Below are positions 7,636-16,810 of a stretch of DNA of 64,000 nucleotides, one piece after another. The stretch comes from Chryseobacterium elymi (GTDB taxonomy: Bacteria > Bacteroidota > Bacteroidia > Flavobacteriales > Weeksellaceae). The notes below the pieces were generated by a model that was not told the origin of the DNA, did no database searches, and saw only the letters and a list, made by a program, of their open reading frames with translations. The stretch lies in assembly GCF_003385495.1 (NCBI RefSeq), contig NZ_QNUH01000002.1, positions 1 through 64,000 on the forward strand, read 5' to 3'. Each line of letters begins with the position of its first letter. The first letter of the stretch is position 1. Both the position numbers and the translations under genes were made by a program.

Positions 7636-10224
7636 TTAATTTTCTGGTTCTCCGTTTTCAAACAGATCCCCGATGACAGTCCGGTCATCATCTACAATAC
7701 CGTCACCTGTTTCCGGTTCCTCGTAAACTTCCGGTTCTTCTTCTACAGGCTCAGGAATACTGATATTGATTGTTTTTACTTTAAATTTTGTGAACTGGTT
7801 TCCAATTGCCTTTATTCCTTTTACGGCAATGAACTCGTCAATCTGTATGTTTTCCGGGTCACGGTCTTTGCCTTTATCTTTAGCAAAAATGATTTCTGCT
7901 GAGGCACCGTCTGCTACGATTACATTTTCAATAAATGATTTCGGGTGTTCAGAGGGCATAAAGGTCTGTATATTAGCTGTATTTTCCAGAAGGAATCTCT
8001 TGATAAAATACATTTCCTTTTCTCCGTCGTAGTAAATGCAGGTTACCGGCTGTTGCGGCTTCCATTTTTCCAGCACCAGATATTCATCATCGAAACGGTT
8101 TCCAAGGTCGAAAGACACCAGCTTCACCTCGCCATTGGTATTGATTGTCAGAATTTTATCATCTCCTTTAAAACTACCTAAAAGAGTCCCTCTCGCATCG
8201 GCATTCAGTCTTCTTACCGTATCATCAAACCAGATTTTTCTGGGAGCCAGCGTAGAAACGCCTTCTTCCTTCAAATCCACCTTTTTCACGGAATATTTGG
8301 TCACCAGATTTCCTTTAGAATCTCTTCCTTTGATAGCAAGTTCAGAGAAATCAATTTCCATTTTATTTTTTCTGATTCTTGGATTTGGTTTTAAAAGGAC
8401 GGTTACTGTTTCCGCTTCCCCGTTAGGATTGGCCGAGAAATACAGGGTTTCGGAACCTTTTTTATCAGAAGCCAGCGGATAATCCGTATTCCTTGTCACC
8501 GCCGTTACAGAAAAACGTTTCATATAATAGGGTCCATCCCTGCCTTCACGGTAGATCATATTGTAGACTGTTCTTTTATCGTTTTTCTTCCATATGGCAA
8601 CATGCAGGATATCTTTTCCTACGAATGTTTTGGCATCCACCTTTACAACCTTCATCGTTCCGTCTTTTCTGAATATGATGATATCATCAATATCCGAACA
8701 GTCAAAAAGGTACTGGTCTTTTTTCAGTGAAGTCCCTATAAATCCTTCTTCAAAATTGGCATAGAACTTTTCATTGGCTACTGCTACTTTTGTGGCATCA
8801 ATAGTATCAAAAATCCTAAGCTCTGTTTTTCTCTGCTTATCTTTTCCGTATTTCTTCTGAATATTTAAATAATACTCAATGGCATAAGCGATCAGGTTGG
8901 CAAGGTGATGTTTTACCTGCTCTATTTTGCCTTCAAGGGCAGCTATATTTTCTTTAAATTTATCTAAATCAAATCTTGAAATCCTTTTGATTCTGATCTC
9001 AGTAAGTTTTAAAATATCCTCTTCTGTTACTGCTCTTAAAAGGTGTTTGGTATGAGGCTTCAATCCTTCGTCAATGGTTTTAATAACATCCTCCCAGGTC
9101 TTTACCTCCTCAATATCATGATAGATCCTGTTCTCGATAAAGATCCTTTCCAAAGAAGAGAAATGCCAGCTTTCCTGAAGTTCGTGAAGCTCAATTTCAA
9201 GCTCTTTCTTAAGCAATGAAACGGTGTGTTCCGTATTCATTTTCAGGATATCGGAAACCTTCATGAACATTGGTTTATCACCTACGATCACGCATGCATT
9301 CGGAGAGATGGTTACCTGGCAGTCTGTAAATGCATAGAGCGCATCTATGGTTTTGTCCGGTGACACATCGTTATGAAGATGGACAAGAATCTCTACGGTA
9401 TCAGAAGTATTGTCTTCAATCTTTTTGATCTTGATTTTCCCTTTTTCATTAGCCTTCAGGATAGAGTCTATCAGATCGCCTGTATTTTTTGAAAAAGGAA
9501 GCTCTGAAATTACCAGCGTATGCTTATCAGTCTGGGTAATTCTGGCTCTGGCCCTTACCTTACCACCCCTGTGTCCGTCATTGTATTCGGACACATCAAG
9601 GTAACCCGCAGTCATAAAGTCGGGAAACAGTTCAAATTTCTTTCCTTTTAAATAAGCAACAGATGCATTGATAAGCTCATTGAAATTATGGGGAAGAATT
9701 TTTGTAGAAAGTCCCACACCAATTCCTTCTACTCCCTGTGCAAGCAGTAACGGGAATTTTACGGGAAGATCAATAGGCTCATTATTTCTGCCGTCATAGG
9801 ATTTTGCCCATTCTGTCGTTTTGGGGTTAAAGACCACTTCCAGCGCGAAAGGGGTCAGCCTGGCCTCGATATATCTTGCCGCCGCTGCTGAGTCTCCGGT
9901 ATAGATATTCCCCCAGTTTCCCTGGGTATCTATCAAAAGTTCTTTCTGGCCAATCTGTACCATGGCATCCGTAATGGAAGCATCCCCGTGAGGATGGTAT
10001 TTCATGGTATTTCCTACGATATTGGCTACTTTATTGTAACGGCCGTCCTCCAGCTCCCGCATAGAGTGCATAATCCTTCTCTGAACGGGCTTTAGCCCAT
10101 CATAGACGGAAGGAATCGCTCTATCCAGAATTACATAGGAAGCATAGTCCAGAAACCAGTCTTTATAAAGTCCTGAGACTTTTTTCAAGCTCTCACCTTC
10201 GTGCGAGTTTTCTTCTGTCGTCAT
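7636..10224 (-). CDS. parC: DNA topoisomerase IV subunit A
   Basis: The DNA-cleaving subunit of topoisomerase IV, which decatenates sister chromosomes. The 862-aa protein starts its catalytic region with YASYVILDRAIP. The quinolone-resistance region HPHGDASITDAMV follows, then the active-site tyrosine in AAAARYIEARL near residue 117. The C-terminal half is the divergent Bacteroidetes beta-pinwheel-like DNA-binding domain and ends in an acidic tail. I call it ParC rather than GyrA because it is paired with parE in this region and lacks an obvious GyrA-box (QRRGGKG). It forms a run with a small membrane protein and parE. Confidence 0.92.
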   Translation of the reverse strand: MTTEENSHEGESLKKVSGLYKDWFLDYASYVILDRAIPSVYDGLKPVQRRIMHSMRELEDGRYNKVANIVGNTMKYHPHGDASITDAMVQIGQKELLIDTQGNWGNIYTGDSAAAARYIEARLTPFALEVVFNPKTTEWAKSYDGRNNEPIDLPVKFPLLLAQGVEGIGVGLSTKILPHNFNELINASVAYLKGKKFELFPDFMTAGYLDVSEYNDGHRGGKVRARARITQTDKHTLVISELPFSKNTGDLIDSILKANEKGKIKIKKIEDNTSDTVEILVHLHNDVSPDKTIDALYAFTDCQVTISPNACVIVGDKPMFMKVSDILKMNTEHTVSLLKKELEIELHELQESWHFSSLERIFIENRIYHDIEEVKTWEDVIKTIDEGLKPHTKHLLRAVTEEDILKLTEIRIKRISRFDLDKFKENIAALEGKIEQVKHHLANLIAYAIEYYLNIQKKYGKDKQRKTELRIFDTIDATKVAVANEKFYANFEEGFIGTSLKKDQYLFDCSDIDDIIIFRKDGTMKVVKVDAKTFVGKDILHVAIWKKNDKRTVYNMIYREGRDGPYYMKRFSVTAVTRNTDYPLASDKKGSETLYFSANPNGEAETVTVLLKPNPRIRKNKMEIDFSELAIKGRDSKGNLVTKYSVKKVDLKEEGVSTLAPRKIWFDDTVRRLNADARGTLLGSFKGDDKILTINTNGEVKLVSFDLGNRFDDEYLVLEKWKPQQPVTCIYYDGEKEMYFIKRFLLENTANIQTFMPSEHPKSFIENVIVADGASAEIIFAKDKGKDRDPENIQIDEFIAVKGIKAIGNQFTKFKVKTINISIPEPVEEEPEVYEEPETGDGIVDDDRTVIGDLFENGEPEN

Positions 10225-10230
10225 CTGTTT

Positions 10231-10707
10231 TTAATCGTTTTTCTCTTCATTAGTTTTTACTACTTTATTAAGAGAGAGTTTTAAATCATTTACTTCTTTT
10301 TGTCTCAAATAAGATATTTCATATTTGAGGATAGTAGAACCACTGGTTTTGCTTGAGATAGTAATGTATAGCCTTTTGACAAAAAAAATACTAACGATCT
10401 CATACTTGATCAGTTTATATTTTGGAAATTCATCATGAAGAGGTCTGTCCAAAAAAGGAATAATATTTCTGTTCTTAAAATTCAGGGCTTCTCCATCACT
10501 GTCATATTCAAATATTTGTCTGCCATTCAGGTGAAAAATCACCATTAGTATGACCGGAACAATAAGAAGAATATAACTTTCTTTTCCTACAGCATGAAAC
10601 CTGTATTCATTTAACAAAAATGCTGCAATTCCAAATATGACCATCATTATCAGTAATGTATGTACAAAATTGTAAACCGAAGCTTTGTTGCGGTTGCTGA
10701 GTCTCAT
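10231..10707 (-). CDS. small membrane protein between parE and parC, unknown function
   Basis: A 158-aa protein I do not recognise. Two hydrophobic segments (about residues 13-32 and 44-60) are followed by a soluble, beta-rich tail with many aromatic and basic residues. This resembles a PH-like membrane-anchored fold, but that is only an impression. The start MRLSNRNKASVYN is basic, as expected for a cytoplasmic N-terminus. It lies 6 bp upstream of parC and 30 bp downstream of parE, so the three are probably one transcript. Confidence 0.75.
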   Translation of the reverse strand: MRLSNRNKASVYNFVHTLLIMMVIFGIAAFLLNEYRFHAVGKESYILLIVPVILMVIFHLNGRQIFEYDSDGEALNFKNRNIIPFLDRPLHDEFPKYKLIKYEIVSIFFVKRLYITISSKTSGSTILKYEISYLRQKEVNDLKLSLNKVVKTNEEKND

Positions 10708-10737
10708 TTGTAATATTTGTGTTTATTGGTTTAATTT

Positions 10738-12621
10738 TTAGTTTGCTACTTCATCCAAAGTTTCTTTTTTATCAATATCCGGATCTTCCACTACAAGATT
10801 TTCAAGGATAAACACCTGCCTGTCCGGTGTATTTTTACCCATATAAAATTCAAGCAGCTGATCTATTGTCTGGTCTTTACCTATTACTACAGGCTCCAGA
10901 CGGATATCTTTCCCGATAAAATGTTTGAACTCATCGGGTGAAATCTCTCCAAGCCCTTTAAATCGGGTGATTTCAGGGTTTTTCCCAAGTTCGTTCAAAG
11001 CTTTTATTCTTTCCATTTCGGTGTAGCAGTATCTTGTCTCTTTTTTATTTCTCACCCTGAACAATGGGGTCTGAAGAATATAAAGGTGTCCATTTTTAAT
11101 CAGATCAGGGAAAAACTGAAGGAAAAATGTAATCATCAGAAGACGGATATGCATACCATCCACATCGGCATCGGTAGATATAATTACCTGGTTGTATCTC
11201 AAATCTTCAAGACTTTCTTCAATATTCAAAGCAGCCTGAAGAAGGTTGAACTCTTCATTCTCGTATACTACTTTTTTAGTCAGTCCATAGCAGTTCAAAG
11301 GTTTACCTTTCAGCGAGAATACCGCCTGGGTTTCTACATCCCTTGATTTGGTGATGGATCCGGAAGCAGAATCCCCCTCGGTAATGAAGATTTGGGTCTC
11401 CCCTTTTCTTTCATTCTTCTGATCGTTGTAATGCTGCCTGCAATCACGTAGCTTCTTATTGTGAAGGGATACTTTTTTGGCTCTTTCTCTTGCAAGCTTC
11501 TGAATTCCTGAAAGTTCTTTCCTTTCTCTTTCGGAGATAAGGATTTTTCTTTGGATCGCTTCGGCAATTTCAGGGTTTTTATGCAGGAAATTATCGAGTT
11601 TGCTTTTCAGAAAATCAATGATAAAAGTCCTTACGGTAGGTCCGCTTGGCCCCATATCATTGGATCCCAGCTTGGTTTTGGTCTGGGATTCGAATACAGG
11701 TTCTTCTACATTGATAGAAATGGCTGCAATGATAGATTTTCTGATATCTGAAGCATCAAAGTTTTTATTAAAAAACTCACGGATTGTCTTAACATAGGCT
11801 TCACGGAAGGCATTAAGGTGTGTTCCACCCTGTGTGGTATTCTGTCCGTTCACGAAAGAAAAATAGGTTTCTGTCTGTGATTTGTCAGAATGCGTAATGG
11901 CCAGCTCTATATCGGTATCTTTCAGGTGAATGATGGAGTACAGAATTTCGTTCTCCATTTCCTCTTCCAAAAGATCTTTAAGCCCGTTTTCAGAATAATA
12001 GGTCTCTCCGTTGAAAATTATTTTCAGCCCGGGATTCAGGTACGCATAGTTGCGCAGCATTTTTTCTATATATTCTTTCCTGTATTTGAAATGAAGGAAG
12101 ATCTCTCCGTCAGGAACAAAGGAAATTTCCGTTCCGTTTCGGTCTGAAGTATCTTTTTCTTCATGGTTTTCCGTAATCAGTCCTCTGGAAAATTCCGCCA
12201 TCTTCATTTTTCCTTCACGGAAAGACCTTACGCGGAAATACTCTGAAAGAGCATTAACAGCTTTAGTACCAACCCCGTTTAGCCCTACAGATTTCTTGAA
12301 GGCTTTGCTGTCGTACTTCCCTCCCGTATTCATTTTGGAAACGGCATCTACAACCTTTCCCAATGGAATTCCTCGGCCAAAGTCACGGATACTGACTTTA
12401 CCGTCGTCCACTTTTATTTCAATTCTTTTCCCTGCTTTCATTCTGAACTCATCAATAGAGTTGTCCAGAATTTCTTTAAGCAGAATGTAAATACCATCGT
12501 CCGCAGAGGAGCCGTCTCCGAGTTTCCCTATGTACATTCCGGGGCGCAGACGGATGTGTTCCTGCCAGTCGAGGGTTCTGATATTATCTTCGGAGTAGAT
12601 TGGATTTATTTCTTGTGACAT
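10738..12621 (-). CDS. parE: DNA topoisomerase IV subunit B
   Basis: The ATPase subunit that pairs with ParC. GHKL ATP-binding motifs are [18 protein letters not shown] and [13 protein letters not shown]. The Toprim metal site shows as EGDSASGS and [10 protein letters not shown], followed by the conserved [14 protein letters not shown] start it at the ATG at 12621 ([12 protein letters not shown]), giving 627 aa. An in-frame TTG 15 bp further upstream overlaps the -7 box of the promoter and cannot be the start of an mRNA made there. Confidence 0.94.
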   Translation of the reverse strand: MSQEINPIYSEDNIRTLDWQEHIRLRPGMYIGKLGDGSSADDGIYILLKEILDNSIDEFRMKAGKRIEIKVDDGKVSIRDFGRGIPLGKVVDAVSKMNTGGKYDSKAFKKSVGLNGVGTKAVNALSEYFRVRSFREGKMKMAEFSRGLITENHEEKDTSDRNGTEISFVPDGEIFLHFKYRKEYIEKMLRNYAYLNPGLKIIFNGETYYSENGLKDLLEEEMENEILYSIIHLKDTDIELAITHSDKSQTETYFSFVNGQNTTQGGTHLNAFREAYVKTIREFFNKNFDASDIRKSIIAAISINVEEPVFESQTKTKLGSNDMGPSGPTVRTFIIDFLKSKLDNFLHKNPEIAEAIQRKILISERERKELSGIQKLARERAKKVSLHNKKLRDCRQHYNDQKNERKGETQIFITEGDSASGSITKSRDVETQAVFSLKGKPLNCYGLTKKVVYENEEFNLLQAALNIEESLEDLRYNQVIISTDADVDGMHIRLLMITFFLQFFPDLIKNGHLYILQTPLFRVRNKKETRYCYTEMERIKALNELGKNPEITRFKGLGEISPDEFKHFIGKDIRLEPVVIGKDQTIDQLLEFYMGKNTPDRQVFILENLVVEDPDIDKKETLDEVAN

Positions 12622-12633
12622 ATATGATTTCAG

Positions 12634-12662
12634 CAAACATACAAAAGTACGAAATTGTACAA
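12634..12662 (-). promoter_or_regulatory. promoter of the parE-parC run
   Basis: On the minus strand, TTG (12662-12660) and TATGTTTG (12641-12634) are separated by 18 bp. This is a full match to the Bacteroidetes -33/-7 promoter. The predicted start lies a few bases before the ATG at 12621, and this fixes the parE start codon. Confidence 0.75.
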
Positions 12663-12713
12663 AATTATCCGAATTTTTTCGATTCCTTTTTTTTCAATAT
12701 TCAACCTTAAATA

Positions 12714-12763
12714 TTGCAGTATTATTAATCAAATTATATATTTACAATATTATTCAATATCGT
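12714..12763 (+). promoter_or_regulatory. upstream block of the sensor gene, repeated at 19752-19797
   Basis: This AT-rich stretch (TTGC, ATTATTAATCA, ATTATATATT, ATATTATTCA) reappears with small gaps and substitutions before the pseudogene at 19798. It contains TATATTTA, one base from the -7 consensus. Conservation outside the coding part suggests it holds the promoter or operator of the sensor gene. Confidence 0.5.
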
Positions 12764-15691
12764 GTGAAAAGCTTACTTATTCTTCTCTCATTTTCTTTGA
12801 TTTTATTATCTTCCAGTTCATTTTCCGGACAGATCCCCGGGATGGTCAATTATACTGAAGAAGATGGTCTGAACAGCTCTTATACCTATCGTTTGAGACA
12901 GGATCAAAACGGTTTTATCTGGATAGGCAGCGATAACGGGTTGTTCAGGTTTGACGGAAAGGAATTTAAACAATATGGAAAGTCAGAAGGCTTGAAAAAC
13001 ATTGATATCATTTCCTGCGAACCTTTGCCTAATGGGGAAGTTTTTATACTTCCTTTTCTGAATGATTTTGCTTATCTGAAAAACGGACGGGTGATCAATC
13101 TGAATATTAATGATTATTTGAAAAACCAGTTTTCAAGCTCAATCCCGAAAATCACACGTGATGTAAACAAGCTTTATCTCTACAGCAACCACAATCCGCA
13201 GAATATTTTCGTCTACGAGAATGGTAAAGTAAAAAAGACTCCCATTGCTATAGATTATAAAAATAGAGATCTGGGAACCTTACAGTTTGATTTCCGGACA
13301 AAGAATCTGTATTTAGGTGATTTTGAGAAAGGCGAAATTTTAATTCATAACCTTATCCACGGGAAGGAAAGGAAAATCAAGATAGATAAAGGAGAGGTTA
13401 TCTGTGAGAAAGATGATTTTTTTGTCTTTCAAAATAACGGGAAAATTAATATCTATCAACGGGCTGATGCATTTCATATAAAGAAAATTTATTCTTACGA
13501 TACAAAGGAGAATGTTTTCTACGGTGTTATTGATAAAAACAATAAGCTGTGGCTCAATCTTCAAAATGGCGGTGTATTATATTTCAACCAATCACTACTT
13601 GAAAATAAAAAAAATCTGGCTCCACCTGTAAAAATATTAAGTAACCATGTCATCAATCATGTTCTTGTAGATGAAGATGATAATGTCTGGTTCAATTCGA
13701 GGAACAGCGGTGTCTTTTTTATAACCAAAGCTCTTTTTACTAACCATATCAATTTATCCGTAAAAAGTAACTCCGAATATATCAAAGCAATCGCAAAAGA
13801 TGATCAAAACATTATTTTGGGCTACAATAATTCTTATGGAGCTATTATTTATAAGAATGGTAAAATGCAGGATATCACTTTAGATAAAGACAATAAGGAT
13901 GAAAACAAATCGATCTACATCAACCATACCATATCCATTTTCGGGCTTTCAACTAAAATTGTTATTTATGATCTTTCTAAAAGCAGAAGTACAAAACTGA
14001 ACTATACTTTAAAAAACATCGTTCCCTATACCCGGGACTCTGTTCTTTTCTGCACAGCCGGCAACCTGATGGTATATGATCTAAAAAGCAAAAAAACAAC
14101 CAGTATTCTTGCAGAAAGGATATATACAGCATTACCCTACACTAAAGAAAATTTATTTATAGGCAATTTCAGTGATCTATATAAGTTTAATATCAGAACT
14201 AAAAGAAAGACTTTATTTTTAAAGGGATATTATTTTACGGATATCAAACAATTAAAGCCCAATGTTTATCTGGGAGCAACAAACCTCAACGGAATCATTA
14301 TTTTCAACGATAAGGGCATTTTGAAAAAAATTGAAAAAAGGAATGGTTTAATCAATGAGCAGATTAAAAAAATAACGGTAGAGAATACAAATACTTTCTG
14401 GGCAAGCACCAATTCGGGGATATCCAGAATTGAACTAACAAAAAATAATATTTTAATTAATAATTTCACCCAAACCGACGGATTGCCATCCAATGCTGTC
14501 GCGGATTGTGTAATAAGAAACGACACTATTTTCATTGGCACCTCTAAAGGGTTGGGAATATTTTCTATAAAAAAGCTTCTGGCTCAGGAAAAATTTATTC
14601 ATAAAAAGGTCATTATAAATTCGGTAACCATTAGAAATAATGAACATTCGAATCTGAATGAAAATCTGACCGGCTATACGGATAATCCAATCACTTTTAA
14701 CCTCAGCTTTCTTGATTATTCATCGCAGGGAAAGATAAGTTATAAATACAAGATTGAAGGACTCGATGAATCTTGGCGGGTAAGCAGCTCTCCTACTATC
14801 ATATTCAATTCCCTTCCTCCGGGAAAATACGTTTTCAGGGTTTACGGCTTAGGCTACAACGGAAAGCAGTCTTACATCTCTTCTGATCTGGCTTTTGAGA
14901 TCAAGCCGAAATTCTGGCAGGCCTGGTGGTTTAAGCTATTAATTGCTGGAATTATAGTAATAGTATTATCAGCCATCATCAATTCCTATCTGCAAAAAAA
15001 ACGTAATAAAAAACTGGAAAAGTTTTATCATGAAAAAAAGATTGCGGAACTGGAACTTCAGGCCATCAAGGCGCAAATCAACCCTCATTTTATTTATAAC
15101 TGCCTTAATTCTATTAAATATCTGCTGTTCAAAGAGGATTATGAGGAAACGGAAAATTATCTGGATACATTTTCTCAGCTCATCAGAAAAACACTTTATT
15201 ATTCGGAACAAACTTTCATGCCTATAAGAGACGAAGCAGAATATCTCTTTTTATATATGGATATGGAAAAACTTCGTCAAAATGAACTGTTTGATTATGA
15301 AATACATATCTCTGAACAAGTAAACAGGAGCTGGATAATTCCCTCATTATTAATTCAACCTTTTGTAGAGAACGCCATAAAACATGGGATTTCCGGTTTG
15401 AAGAACCGAAAAGGTTTTATTAAAATATCTTTTGACCATACAGATTCTACCCTCTGCATTACGATTGAAGATAATGGTGACGGGATCAGAACCAAAAATG
15501 AATCTTTCGCCGGGAATAATTCTTTTGGATTAAAATTGTCCCAAAAAAGAATTGAAACCTTCAAACAGCTCTTCGAAACCAATATTATTTTAGAAATCAT
15601 TAATCTTTCTGAAAAATACGGAAAGCATGGAACACAAATAAAACTTTATATAACACCATATGAAAACGAAAACACAAATTTGCATCATTGA
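12764..15691 (+). CDS. two-component-type sensor: beta-propeller, Y_Y_Y domain and LytS-like histidine kinase
   Basis: A 975-aa protein starting at GTG, with a signal peptide (MKSLLILLSFSLILLSSSSF). Reg_prop beta-propeller repeats such as FIWIGSDNGLFRFDG follow to about residue 620, then a Y_Y_Y domain (about 640-715, with YKYKIEGLDESW) and one membrane span near 724-745. The cytoplasmic His_kinase domain has the phospho-acceptor motif INPHFIYNCLNSIKYL (His near 774), NAIKHG and a GHKL ATPase with EDNGDG. Unlike the hybrid one-protein systems common in Bacteroidetes, its response regulator is separate: the LytTR gene begins inside its last codons. The propeller probably senses a periplasmic ligand; given the neighbours this might be a peptide or glycan, but that is inference. 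Confidence 0.9.
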   Translation: MKSLLILLSFSLILLSSSSFSGQIPGMVNYTEEDGLNSSYTYRLRQDQNGFIWIGSDNGLFRFDGKEFKQYGKSEGLKNIDIISCEPLPNGEVFILPFLNDFAYLKNGRVINLNINDYLKNQFSSSIPKITRDVNKLYLYSNHNPQNIFVYENGKVKKTPIAIDYKNRDLGTLQFDFRTKNLYLGDFEKGEILIHNLIHGKERKIKIDKGEVICEKDDFFVFQNNGKINIYQRADAFHIKKIYSYDTKENVFYGVIDKNNKLWLNLQNGGVLYFNQSLLENKKNLAPPVKILSNHVINHVLVDEDDNVWFNSRNSGVFFITKALFTNHINLSVKSNSEYIKAIAKDDQNIILGYNNSYGAIIYKNGKMQDITLDKDNKDENKSIYINHTISIFGLSTKIVIYDLSKSRSTKLNYTLKNIVPYTRDSVLFCTAGNLMVYDLKSKKTTSILAERIYTALPYTKENLFIGNFSDLYKFNIRTKRKTLFLKGYYFTDIKQLKPNVYLGATNLNGIIIFNDKGILKKIEKRNGLINEQIKKITVENTNTFWASTNSGISRIELTKNNILINNFTQTDGLPSNAVADCVIRNDTIFIGTSKGLGIFSIKKLLAQEKFIHKKVIINSVTIRNNEHSNLNENLTGYTDNPITFNLSFLDYSSQGKISYKYKIEGLDESWRVSSSPTIIFNSLPPGKYVFRVYGLGYNGKQSYISSDLAFEIKPKFWQAWWFKLLIAGIIVIVLSAIINSYLQKKRNKKLEKFYHEKKIAELELQAIKAQINPHFIYNCLNSIKYLLFKEDYEETENYLDTFSQLIRKTLYYSEQTFMPIRDEAEYLFLYMDMEKLRQNELFDYEIHISEQVNRSWIIPSLLIQPFVENAIKHGISGLKNRKGFIKISFDHTDSTLCITIEDNGDGIRTKNESFAGNNSFGLKLSQKRIETFKQLFETNIILEIINLSEKYGKHGTQIKLYITPYENENTNLHH

Positions 15692-16391
15692 TGATGAGAA
15701 GCATGGAAGAGATTATATTTCCTTACTGCTGAAAAAAGAATTTCCCGAGCTTGAAATAAGTTTCGAGGCTTCAAGTGTGGAAGAAGCTTACATTTACCTT
15801 ACCAAAAACTCACCGGACATTTTGTTTCTGGATATCCGGCTGAGTGATGGTACCGCTTTTGATTTGCTTGCTAAATTTAAAGAACTGTCCTCTCAAATTA
15901 TCTTCATTACAGCTTTTGAGAATTTTGCCATTCAGGCTATTAAAAACGGAGCTACCGATTATCTTTTAAAACCTATTAAAAAAATTGATTTTACCATTGC
16001 AGTCAACAAAGCACTGGAAAATATAAAAAAAATACAGCCTGCAAACAATAATCCGTGGCAGGACAATAAAATCATTCTTTCTACACTGCAGGGATTTAAA
16101 GTCGTAGGTATTGCCGATATTATCCGCTGTGAAGCAGATTCCAGTTATACTACCTTTTATCTTACCAATAAAACCAAAATAATGGTTTCCAGGACTCTTC
16201 ATGAATTTGAACAGGCACTTCCCGAGCTTAATTTTTTCAGGATACATCATAAACATCTTATTAATGTGGATCATCTTCAGGAATATATCAAAGGCCGGGG
16301 CGGGCAGGTTGTTATGAGTGACGGCTCTGTTCTTGACGTTTCATTCCGTCGAAAAAATGATTTCCTTCATAAAATTGGAAATACGGATTAA
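15660..16391 (+). CDS. LytTR-family response regulator
   Basis: A 243-aa protein with a receiver domain (CIIDDEKHGRDY at the start, phospho-acceptor Asp in DILFLDIRLSDG near residue 57, conserved TAF and K-P-I) and a C-terminal LytTR DNA-binding domain (about 140-240, FFRIHHKHLINVDHL). The start ATG lies 32 bp inside the upstream kinase gene in another frame, so the two are coupled and should form one signalling pair. LytTR regulators often control secreted peptides, bacteriocins and extracellular enzymes. The next two genes are exactly that, which makes them the first candidates for targets. Confidence 0.92.
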   Translation: MKTKTQICIIDDEKHGRDYISLLLKKEFPELEISFEASSVEEAYIYLTKNSPDILFLDIRLSDGTAFDLLAKFKELSSQIIFITAFENFAIQAIKNGATDYLLKPIKKIDFTIAVNKALENIKKIQPANNNPWQDNKIILSTLQGFKVVGIADIIRCEADSSYTTFYLTNKTKIMVSRTLHEFEQALPELNFFRIHHKHLINVDHLQEYIKGRGGQVVMSDGSVLDVSFRRKNDFLHKIGNTD

Positions 16392-16500
16392 AATACTCTT
16401 GTCGCATTTACTGACCCAGCCCCCGCACTTATTAGTTATATCTGTTTTTTGTTAACACTCTTCTCTATTTTCGTCATGTTAATCAACTAAAAAAATTATC

Positions 16501-16704
16501 ATGAAAAAAATCACAGGAAAAGTACTTAAGAAAAAGCAAATGAATTCCGTTGTAGGTGGAACAGCTTTTATTACACCAAGTGGTCCGGGGGCAATTCAGC
16601 CTCCTCAACCCCCTATCTGTCAAAATCCACAACAACCCATTGGTGGAATTCCCGCTATCTACACAATGCCGTGGAATGGACTTCCGTGGGTGGAGCCTAA
16701 ATAA
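16501..16704 (+). CDS. proline-rich GG-leader peptide (bacteriocin-like precursor)
   Basis: A 67-aa peptide with a basic leader (KVLKKKQMNSVVGG) ending in Gly-Gly at residues 19-20. The 47-residue core holds 12 prolines and one cysteine, with motifs such as PPQPPICQNPQQP and MPWNGLPWVEP. The leader form matches double-glycine leaders cut by C39 peptidase transporters. The core is unlike a lanthipeptide because it has one Cys and few Ser/Thr; it looks more like a proline-rich or signalling peptide. It is 110 bp after the LytTR gene and closed by a strong 21-bp hairpin, so it is its own small transcript. No C39 transporter or modifying enzyme is in the window. Function not established. Confidence 0.72.
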   Translation: MKKITGKVLKKKQMNSVVGGTAFITPSGPGAIQPPQPPICQNPQQPIGGIPAIYTMPWNGLPWVEPK

Positions 16705-16710
16705 TGATCA

Positions 16711-16756
16711 TTTAAAACATACATTCCAGTCTGCTGACTGGAATGTATGTTTTAAA
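16711..16756 (+). terminator. 21-bp perfect hairpin after the proline-rich peptide gene
   Basis: The arm at 16711-16731 is perfectly complementary to 16736-16756, with a 4-nt loop. The arms begin and end in TTTAAAA/TTTTAAA, so it could stop transcription in either direction. It begins 7 bp after the peptide stop codon and separates the peptide from the protease gene. Confidence 0.8.
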
Positions 16757-16810
16757 AAATAATCTGGTTATTCTTAGTCGGATTATTCAACTCCATAAGT
16801 ATTAATTTAA

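Noticed and set aside
7766..12490. Several plus-strand open frames of 60-150 codons inside parC and parE
   Set aside because: They lie antisense to highly conserved topoisomerase IV genes, have no family resemblance, and follow the codon pattern of the opposite strand.
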